From the NCBI GenBank assembly GCA_030590185.1, contig JAUUZB010000260.1, positions 1 through 6,377 on the forward strand: DNA of 6,377 bases, read 5' to 3'. The notes below the pieces were generated by a model. That model saw nothing but the letters and a program-made list of their open reading frames with translations. It did not search any database and had not been told where the DNA came from. A program made the position numbers and the translations under genes. This stretch comes from Deltaproteobacteria bacterium (GTDB lineage: Bacteria > Myxococcota > XYA12-FULL-58-9 > JAUUZB01). Shown here one piece after another: positions 1-5,455 of this stretch; the stretch's first letter is position 1; each line of letters begins with the position of its first letter.

Positions 1-1
1 C

Positions 2-898
2 GAACGCCAGGCCGAGGGCAACGCCTGGCTCGCGGTCGTGGCATTTCTGCTCGGCCTGGTGGGGACCGGACTGTGGCTCGGGGCGATCACCGGCCTGCTC
101 CCCGAGTTGGTGCGCGGCGCCATGTGCGGCACCGGCGTGATGAACAGCATGGGCGAGGCCGGGCAGCGTGCCCTCTGGTTGCGGGCCGCGGCGCTCGCCG
201 CCGGCTGGGTCTGGTGGTTGAGCCATCGCCTCGACCGCGCCCATCCCCAGGCACCGGCCACCGCGTTCAACGCGCGGTTGTTGCTCCTGGCCATGCCCCT
301 CTGGCTGTTGGCGGTCGCCGCCGGTTTTTCTGCGTGGTTGGCGCTCGATCCCTACCGGCCGGTGAGTTGCTGCACCGCCGTTTACAGCGGCACGGCATCA
401 TTCGTCGGGGCGGGTGCCTGGCGGTTCCTCGATGGGCACGCGGCGGTGGCGCTCTTTGGGCTCGCGGGGATCGCTCACCTCGCGTTGGTCATCGGGGGCT
501 GGCGCCGATCGCGTCCAACCCCACGTCACGCCGGGTCGCTGCTGGCGCTGAGCTCTGCGGCGGTCGTGCTGTTTGGCGCCGTGGCCCTGCGCGGCGTGTT
601 GGCCGCCTACCACTACGGCGTATTGGAGCACCACTGCCTCTGGTGTCTCTTTTCGCTCCACCACCACGCGATCGGCTATCTAATGTTGCTCACCGCCCTC
701 GTGGTGCTGGGCGAAGGGCTGGCGCCGGCGTGGCTCGCCGTGCAGGCCGGACGCTACGCGGAGCTGGCGCCGGCTGCTGCTGCGGCGTCGCGGCGGGCGG
801 CGCGGCGGAGTCTGGCGGCGGTGGTCTCGTTTGGAGCGTTGGCCGGCGGTCCGGCGTTACTTTGGTACCTGCGCTTCGGCCGTTGGCTGGCGCCCTAG
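2..898 (+). CDS. Polytopic membrane protein with periplasmic CXXC (5' partial)
   Basis: I do not recognise a named family. The frame is open to the left edge, so the real start is probably upstream; the first in-window start is a GTG at 38, used for numbering (286 residues, stop TAG 896-898). About seven hydrophobic segments are visible, near residues 2-21, 49-62, 81-102, 134-153, 167-190, 211-229 and 258-278. Arg-rich loops (62-80, 154-166, 230-257) should be cytoplasmic by the positive-inside rule. That puts all five cysteines (C30, C111, C112, and C200/C203 in the motif HHCLWCLF) in periplasmic loops. Histidines 192, 198, 199 and 208-210 surround the CXXC. The pattern suggests thiol-disulfide chemistry of a DsbB/VKOR-like kind, or metal or haem binding, but nothing here proves either. 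The gene points toward the minus-strand block and is probably unrelated to it. It is certainly coding; its function is open. Confidence 0.85.
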   Translation, partial: ERQAEGNAWLAVVAFLLGLVGTGLWLGAITGLLPELVRGAMCGTGVMNSMGEAGQRALWLRAAALAAGWVWWLSHRLDRAHPQAPATAFNARLLLLAMPLWLLAVAAGFSAWLALDPYRPVSCCTAVYSGTASFVGAGAWRFLDGHAAVALFGLAGIAHLALVIGGWRRSRPTPRHAGSLLALSSAAVVLFGAVALRGVLAAYHYGVLEHHCLWCLFSLHHHAIGYLMLLTALVVLGEGLAPAWLAVQAGRYAELAPAAAAASRRAARRSLAAVVSFGALAGGPALLWYLRFGRWLAP

Positions 899-930
899 CC
901 GTTCGTAGCAAACCCCACGCCGCCGCCGGC

Positions 931-3900
931 TCAATCGAACTCCGCGTCGAAGAGATCCTCGAGGCTCTTGGCCTCTTCCTTCGGCTCGGGGGCCGTTGGC
1001 GGGGTCGGTGTTGGCCGCTCGGCGCGCTCCGGCGCCACGGAAGGCGTCCGCACGGGTTTTGGTGGTGAGGTCTCACGCTCCGGCGCCGCGGACGGCGCCC
1101 GCACAGGCTTCTGTGGTGGGGTCTCACGCTCTGGCGCCGCAGACGACGTGGGCGTCGCGGCTGGCGTTGGCGGTGGGGTCTCACGCTCCAGCGCCGCGCT
1201 CGGCGCGGGCGCCGCGGCAGGAGCTTCAGCGATGGGCGCCGCCCCGTCCTCTTCGGCCGCGGTGGTCGCTCCGTCCGAACCCTCGGGCGTCTCACCCGTG
1301 GACGTGTCCGCGGTCGGGCCCTCGGCGGCCGGTTCTTCGCCGCCGGCCTCGGTGATCGGTTCTTCGCCATCGGCCTCGGCCTCGGCGGTCGGCCGGTCGT
1401 GAGCCTCCCCGTCGTCGGCGAGAACCTCCGGGGTCGAGCCGGCCGGCCCATCACCGAGGGTGTCGACGACGACGACCAACACCGTGAGCAGGACGGCGAC
1501 CAGAACCACCAGGCCGACCACCCGGGCGCGCGGATCGTCGCTCAACGCCATGAGGCGATGGCGTAGGTCGCGTCGGGCCGGCGGCACCCGACCGCGGGCG
1601 GTGTCCGCGCTCAGGGCCACGATGTCATCGTCCGCGACCTCCACTAGGGAGCTCGCTTCGACCTGCGGCACGCCGGTCGCTGGCGCGGGCATCGGCGGGC
1701 TACCGGCGCCTGCGGTCGCCGACGCTTCCTCCACCGCGGTGCTCGTTTTGATCGGCGGCGCGGTGGTCACGGTGGCGAGGGTCGGTGGATCGTCATTTGG
1801 CTCGGGAACCGACACGACCTGCGGAAAGATCGGGGGCTCGGGGGCGGGCCCGGTCGTTGGACGGCTCCGCTTGGGTGGCGCCGGTATGGGCCCGGTCGTG
1901 GGACGGGTTCGCTCGGCAGGCGCCGGGCTCGCCGCGTCGTCGTTGGTACCCGGCGCAGGAAGATCTGCCGCGGCGTCGGCGGCCGCCTCCGCTTTGGCTT
2001 CGCTTCCCGCCGCGGCGCCCGTTGCCTGGTTCGCGTCTGCGCCCGCTCCCACGGGGCTTGCCCCGTTCGTCGCTTGCGCCTCGAACGCCGCCATCGCCTG
2101 ATCGATCCAGGCCCGCAGCTCCTGCTCGCGCTCCACGGCGGCGTCGCGCTCCTCCTGAAACAACGTATTCTGATGGGCGAGGACTTGCTCGAGATACGCC
2201 TGCCAACTCTCGCGCTCCGCGACGATCTGCTGGTTGACGGCCGCCCGGTCGGCCTCGAGCTGCTCGCGGTTGGCCTGACGTTCCGTGGCGAGGCTGGCCA
2301 ACCATTCATCGACCCGCGCCCGCGCTTCAGCGAGGTCCTGTTGGTGACGTGAGAGCGTGGCGGCGTTCTCGTCGAAGCGTTGCTGTTGCTCCTCCAGGGT
2401 GCGCCGCGTCACCTCCACCGCCGAGACGCCTTGCTCGACCAGCTCCCGGGCCGCGCCCCAGGCGGCCCCACTCTGCTCGATGTTGCCCTCGAGTCGTTGG
2501 GTTAGCTGCGCGAAGGCCTCTTCGCGTTCCGTCGCCCGCCGCAGGGCTTCGCCGAGCTCGCCGTTCGGATCGTCGCCGCCTCGGTCGAGCTTCTCCGACA
2601 ACCCCTCCAGGCGCTCGAGCGGCTGTTGGAGCTCATCGCGCAGCTGCTCCAGACCACCGACGAGATCCACGAGTCGGCGTTGGCCATCCGCCGCCGTGGT
2701 GATCGAGTCGTCGAGCTGCCCATTGAGCGTCGTCCGTTCAGCCTCGAGCCGCCCGATCGCCTCATCGATCTGGGCCCGGCTGCCGTCGCTATCGCTGAGC
2801 CCGCTGCGGAGCTGCGCCAATAGCTCCTCGAGTCGCTGGATTTGATCGACCAGGGCGCGCTCGTTCTCTCGTTCGGCCTCTCGCTCCGGCGACGACTGGG
2901 CCGCCGCCTCCGCCCGCGCGGTGGCCAGCGCTTCGCTCGAGGCATGGGCTTCGCCCTCGGCCCGCTCCCTGGCGGCGCGCAATCGCTCCAGCTCCTCGCC
3001 GCTGGCCTTGGCGGTCGCCTCGCCGGCGGCGTGCGCCGACTCGAGCTCGGTCTGCAGCCGCGTCCCTTCGCGCCGCTCGTGGTCGAGCTGTCCTTCGAGC
3101 TCAGCGACGCGGGCCTCGGTCGCTTGGTGCCTTCGCCGCGCCTCGCCCAATTGGCGCCCGACCCGAGCGGCGCCGCGTTGCACCTTATCGGCGATCCGTT
3201 GTCCTTGGCGCGCGTCCTGCAGCTCCGTGCGCACTTCGGCGAGCTCCTGCTGGGCGGCGCGCAGCGCGTCGCCGTGCGTCTCGGCCAGGCTCAAGGCGTG
3301 GCGCAGGCTCTCTTCGCTCTCGGTCGCCCGGGCGGCATCGGCGCCCAAGCGCGCCACGGTGGCCTTGAGCTCCTCGGTCTCCTGCCCGTAGTCCGTTGCC
3401 TTGGCCGCGACGGTCGCCTCGATCTCCTCACAACGCGTCGCGAGGTCTCGTCGCTCGCCGGTCACCGTCGTCAAACGTTCTTCGAGATCCCGCTGTGCGT
3501 CCTCGAGCTCGCCACGGTGGGCCTCCTGCCCGCGTGTCGTCTCCTCGAGCAGGTCACACCGTTGTTCGAGGGCGCTCTTGACGTCCTCGAGCTCATTACA
3601 AATCACCTCGACGCGCAGCCGTTCCTTGGCTGACGTCGCCAGGCGGTTCTCGAGATCGGTGACGGCTTCGGCGCTCTGTTCCGTGATGTCGATACGCGCC
3701 TGCGCGTTGTCGGCGGCCAGCTCGCGGCTCTGTTGCAAATCGCGCTCGAGCTCCTGCAGCCGAAGGTGGGTATCCTCCAGCTCTACCCGGGCCGTGTCGA
3801 TCGCCGCCCGCTGTTGGCCGCCGAGATCCTCCAGCTCCCCACACTGCGTCTCGAGCCTGACCCGTTCGCTGGTCAGGGTCTCCAGCCGGCCCTCGAGCCC

Positions 3901-4908
3901 GGCGATGGAGGCCGCGGACGTGGTCGCCAGCTCATCGCGTTCCCGGGCGGTCTCGGCGGCGAGGTTGCGGCTTCGCTCGAGCTCCGGCTCGACCTCGCGC
4001 AACCGGCCGCGGGTCTCGTGCAGATCCGCTGATACCGCGTTGACCTCCGCTCGATGTTTGCTCTCCAGCGTCTCGATCTCGCCGGCCAGCTCCCGCTGCG
4101 CCACCACCAGAGCCTCGGCACGTGTTGCCTCGGCGAGGCGCTCGCGCTCCTCGCGCTCCTTCTGCCGGCGTTCCCGCTCGTGCTGATCGCGCCGCTCGCG
4201 ATCGTGTCGGTCCAACTGCCGGCGTAGGAGGTCCGCCTCGGTGCGGATGTGAGCGATCTCGTTGCTCGTTTCGATCTCGTCAGCGAGATCGAGGACCGCC
4301 TCGAGCTCCGTCATGATCTCTTCGTCGATGGCGCCATCGACGCGCACCCGCTGGAAGAGGAAGTGACCGAAGGCCTCCAGGATTTGGATGTCCGGTTGGC
4401 TGATCTCGCAGGCCTCTCGGTAGAGCGCGAAGGTGTCCTCCGTGCGGCCGAGCTCGGCGTAATAGGTAGCTAGGGCGATCACCGGACCCGGACTGCGCTT
4501 GGAGCGCTCCACCCGCGACTCGAGCTTCGGCAGCTGCTGGTCGCGAATGAAGTTGCGGATGGTGTCACTCGCCTCGTTTTGATGAGGCAGGAACTCCAGC
4601 GCAACGCCGCCGTCGCTGCCCTCCCCGACGACGCGCCGGACCACCGCGCGAACCGTTTGGGTGACGTCGATCTCCTTGAGAACGATCTCGAGGTCGAGCT
4701 CCTGGCCGACCGTCAGCTTGCGGGCGCCGCGCAGGAAGGCGCCGCCGCCGCTCAGATCAGAGGTGAAATTAAAGGTGCGCCGCCCGTCGACCTCGTAGTC
4801 GATGCGCACCATGACGGGAAAGCGCACCCAGCGCCGCTGGGCCTGCGGCCGCAGATGCCTCGGCGGCGGTTGTGGACTGTCGCTGAGTTGTTGCTCGTTG
4901 GCGTCCAT
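931..4908 (-). CDS. PilZ-domain giant coiled-coil protein with C-terminal transmembrane anchor
   Basis: This is a 1325-residue protein starting at ATG 4908-4906, with RBS AAGAGGGG just upstream, and ending at TGA. Residues 24-122 form a PilZ domain carrying both c-di-GMP-binding motifs: R25xxxR29 (RRWVR) and D51xSxxG56 (DLSGGG), followed by beta-rich sequence. The style matches the myxobacterial PilZ subgroup. Residues 141-184 look like one TPR-type helix pair. Residues 215-945 are almost continuous heptad-like, charged coiled coil, with an Arg/Glu-rich stretch near 233-262 and breaks at P674 and P781. A Pro/Ala/Thr-rich linker (946-1128) includes a duplicated 14-mer. Residues 1130-1148 are a Val/Leu transmembrane helix preceded by Arg-rich sequence, so the N-terminal bulk is cytoplasmic. 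The last 177 residues, Pro/Glu/Ala-rich with tandem repeats and ending SLEDLFDAEFD, should be periplasmic. No Walker A, HAMP, kinase or TonB C-terminal domain was seen. It likely couples c-di-GMP to an envelope structure. Role inferred; domains well supported. Confidence 0.95.
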   Translation of the reverse strand: MDANEQQLSDSPQPPPRHLRPQAQRRWVRFPVMVRIDYEVDGRRTFNFTSDLSGGGAFLRGARKLTVGQELDLEIVLKEIDVTQTVRAVVRRVVGEGSDGGVALEFLPHQNEASDTIRNFIRDQQLPKLESRVERSKRSPGPVIALATYYAELGRTEDTFALYREACEISQPDIQILEAFGHFLFQRVRVDGAIDEEIMTELEAVLDLADEIETSNEIAHIRTEADLLRRQLDRHDRERRDQHERERRQKEREERERLAEATRAEALVVAQRELAGEIETLESKHRAEVNAVSADLHETRGRLREVEPELERSRNLAAETARERDELATTSAASIAGLEGRLETLTSERVRLETQCGELEDLGGQQRAAIDTARVELEDTHLRLQELERDLQQSRELAADNAQARIDITEQSAEAVTDLENRLATSAKERLRVEVICNELEDVKSALEQRCDLLEETTRGQEAHRGELEDAQRDLEERLTTVTGERRDLATRCEEIEATVAAKATDYGQETEELKATVARLGADAARATESEESLRHALSLAETHGDALRAAQQELAEVRTELQDARQGQRIADKVQRGAARVGRQLGEARRRHQATEARVAELEGQLDHERREGTRLQTELESAHAAGEATAKASGEELERLRAARERAEGEAHASSEALATARAEAAAQSSPEREAERENERALVDQIQRLEELLAQLRSGLSDSDGSRAQIDEAIGRLEAERTTLNGQLDDSITTAADGQRRLVDLVGGLEQLRDELQQPLERLEGLSEKLDRGGDDPNGELGEALRRATEREEAFAQLTQRLEGNIEQSGAAWGAARELVEQGVSAVEVTRRTLEEQQQRFDENAATLSRHQQDLAEARARVDEWLASLATERQANREQLEADRAAVNQQIVAERESWQAYLEQVLAHQNTLFQEERDAAVEREQELRAWIDQAMAAFEAQATNGASPVGAGADANQATGAAAGSEAKAEAAADAAADLPAPGTNDDAASPAPAERTRPTTGPIPAPPKRSRPTTGPAPEPPIFPQVVSVPEPNDDPPTLATVTTAPPIKTSTAVEEASATAGAGSPPMPAPATGVPQVEASSLVEVADDDIVALSADTARGRVPPARRDLRHRLMALSDDPRARVVGLVVLVAVLLTVLVVVVDTLGDGPAGSTPEVLADDGEAHDRPTAEAEADGEEPITEAGGEEPAAEGPTADTSTGETPEGSDGATTAAEEDGAAPIAEAPAAAPAPSAALERETPPPTPAATPTSSAAPERETPPQKPVRAPSAAPERETSPPKPVRTPSVAPERAERPTPTPPTAPEPKEEAKSLEDLFDAEFD
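988..1197 (-). repeat. Four degenerate tandem repeats in the predicted periplasmic tail
   Basis: Residues 1238-1256, 1257-1273, 1274-1290 and 1291-1307 of the PilZ protein are copies of a 17-19 residue unit with the core AAPERETPPxKPVRxPS. The first copy is longer and the last is degenerate. In DNA the string gtctcacgctc recurs at 1070, 1121 and 1178. Expansion by slippage or recombination is likely, so length may vary between strains. A smaller 9-residue tandem (EADGEEPIT/EAGGEEPAA, residues 1178-1195, about 1324-1377) lies further toward the membrane. Confidence 0.85.
1831..1914 (-). repeat. Tandem 42-bp repeat encoding a 14-residue Pro/Arg motif
   Basis: Two adjacent 42-bp units encode residues 999-1012 and 1013-1026 of the PilZ protein: ERTRPTTGPIPAPP and KRSRPTTGPAPEPP. 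The shared core is R-x-RPTTGP-x-P-x-PP. The DNA shares the string gggcccggtcgt at 1846 and 1888. They lie in the cytoplasmic linker between the coiled coil and the transmembrane helix. Confidence 0.85.
3418..4002 (-). repeat. Diverged in-register repeat inside the coiled coil (81 residues)
   Basis: Residues 303-383 and 384-464 of the PilZ protein align without gaps at a period of 81 residues. Both share the pattern RSR/QSR-x-LAA, SA....LE.RL.T...ER.R.E..C.ELED. A third, partial copy (about 465-497) keeps LEERLTT...ER....RCEEIE. The cysteines fall at matching places: C356, C437 (81 apart) and C493 (56 apart, exactly eight heptads). The similarity is clear in protein and only moderate in DNA, so this is an old internal duplication. 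Confidence 0.75.
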
Positions 4909-4912
4909 TCAT

Positions 4913-4920
4913 CCCCTCTT
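4913..4920 (-). promoter_or_regulatory. Ribosome binding site of the PilZ/coiled-coil gene
   Basis: Read on the minus strand this is AAGAGGGG, with the GAGG core 6 nt before the ATG at 4908. It fixes the start of the PilZ gene, because the overlapping upstream ATG at 4912-4910 is in a different frame. A possible small hairpin (4924-4938, six pairs with one G-U, three-base loop) lies immediately 5' of it in the message. Confidence 0.7.
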
Positions 4921-4969
4921 ACGCCTCGGTCCCCAAGGGCTCTACACCGTCGAGCCAATTTTCCCCCGA

Positions 4970-5011
4970 CCGAACAAAAAGGGCAAGAAATCAGGGATTG
5001 GGGCTGTTCGG
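4970..5011 (-). other. Inverted repeat flanking the lipoprotein stop codon
   Basis: CCGAAC at 4970-4975 and GTTCGG at 5006-5011 are exact inverted copies. They extend to ten pairs if two bases are bulged (4966-4975 with 5006-5017). The loop of about 30 nt holds the lipoprotein TGA and a T-rich stretch. The T-run is in the loop rather than after the stem, so it is not a standard terminator. It may be a message structure between the lipoprotein and PilZ genes, or chance in GC-rich DNA. Confidence 0.3.
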
Positions 5012-5392
5012 GGTCGGTTTGGCCGCCTGGAGCTCCACCTCGATGGCCTCCGGCCGCTCGGCCAGCGAGACCTCGGCTCGCCAGGTTTCGAATCCCTCGT
5101 GGCGCAGGCTGATCAGGTGAATGCCCGGCTGCACGGCGAGAAAGCGCGCCCCCGGGGGGCCGAGGCTCTCCACCGCGCCATGGGAGGTGCCGTCGACGAT
5201 CAGCTCGGCGGCGGCCGGCTCGACCACGAGACAGAGGCCGGGCTTCTCTGGGCAGCCGACCGGCGCAGCAGCGGCCGTTGCCGGCTCCGGGGCCGGTGCG
5301 CCTGGTGCCGGCGCTGGGGACGCGGAGGACCGCCCGCAGCCCCCCAACGTCAAGAGAAGCAGGCCGGCCAGGGCGTATGGTGCTTTTTTCAC
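4991..5392 (-). CDS. PEGA-domain lipoprotein
   Basis: A 133-residue protein starting at GTG 5392-5390 (a CAC on the plus strand), directly behind a strong GGAGG ribosome binding site. Residues 1-18 are a lipoprotein signal peptide: MKKAP, then a Leu-rich core, then the lipobox L16-G-G-C19. The mature protein would be lipidated at C19. The +2 residue is Gly, not Asp, which under the E. coli rule favours the outer membrane; the rule is less certain outside enterobacteria. Residues 20-45 are an Ala/Pro linker. C47 and C54 could form a disulfide just before a PEGA-type beta domain (about 55-121), which shows the usual pattern: VDG near 66-68, a Pro-Gly turn before a beta strand (P89-G90-IHLISL), then HEGFETW. 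PEGA domains are found in surface and envelope proteins, often as binding or spacer modules. It lies 63 nt after the FecR-like gene and 82 nt before the PilZ gene, probably in one transcript. Partner unknown. Confidence 0.88.
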   Translation of the reverse strand: MKKAPYALAGLLLLTLGGCGRSSASPAPAPGAPAPEPATAAAAPVGCPEKPGLCLVVEPAAAELIVDGTSHGAVESLGPPGARFLAVQPGIHLISLRHEGFETWRAEVSLAERPEAIEVELQAAKPTPNSPNP

Positions 5393-5396
5393 GTTA

Positions 5397-5401
5397 CCTC
5401 C
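5397..5401 (-). promoter_or_regulatory. Ribosome binding site of the PEGA lipoprotein gene
   Basis: Read on the minus strand, GGAGG stands 4 nt before a GTG start. Its strength and position, together with the signal peptide beginning MKK, decide this GTG as the start although the frame stays open further upstream. Confidence 0.75.
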
Positions 5402-5455
5402 AATCGATGACTCGGTGCGGTCTCGGGATCCGGCTCGAGTTTTCGCCCGGGGCGC

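Noticed and set aside
988..1197. CRISPR-like or regulatory direct repeats
   Set aside because: Repeat spacing is 51 and 57 bp, always a multiple of three, and the repeats are in frame as protein repeats; there are no unique spacers.
690..1454. 254-residue minus-strand Arg/Pro-rich open frame
   Set aside because: It is an out-of-frame reading of the repetitive tail that also runs antisense into the membrane protein gene. Its extreme Arg/Pro content is typical of a shadow frame.
934..1464. TonB-like energy transducer tail
   Set aside because: The Pro-rich periplasmic spacer is similar, but the transmembrane helix is near the C terminus and no folded TonB C-terminal domain follows.
1460..2101. 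213-residue plus-strand open frame rich in Ala/Gly/Ser
   Set aside because: It is the complement of the Pro/Ala/Thr linker of the PilZ protein, low complexity throughout and without a domain.
2842..3633. 263-residue plus-strand open frame opposite the coiled coil
   Set aside because: It is antisense to the coiled-coil frame. Its Leu/Arg/Gly-rich composition is what the complement of Glu/Ala/Arg/Leu heptads gives in GC-rich DNA, and it has no recognisable domain.
931..4908. SMC/Rad50-type ATPase or chemoreceptor
   Set aside because: The long coil suggests these, but no Walker A or ABC signature flanks it, and there is no HAMP or receptor signalling tip.
4938..4956. Terminator between the lipoprotein and PilZ genes
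   Set aside because: It has only a five-pair stem with a nine-base loop and no T-run after it on the transcribed strand.
4802..5410. 202-residue plus-strand open frame across the lipoprotein gene
   Set aside because: The opposite strand has a signal peptide, lipobox, PEGA domain and strong ribosome binding site, while this frame has none.
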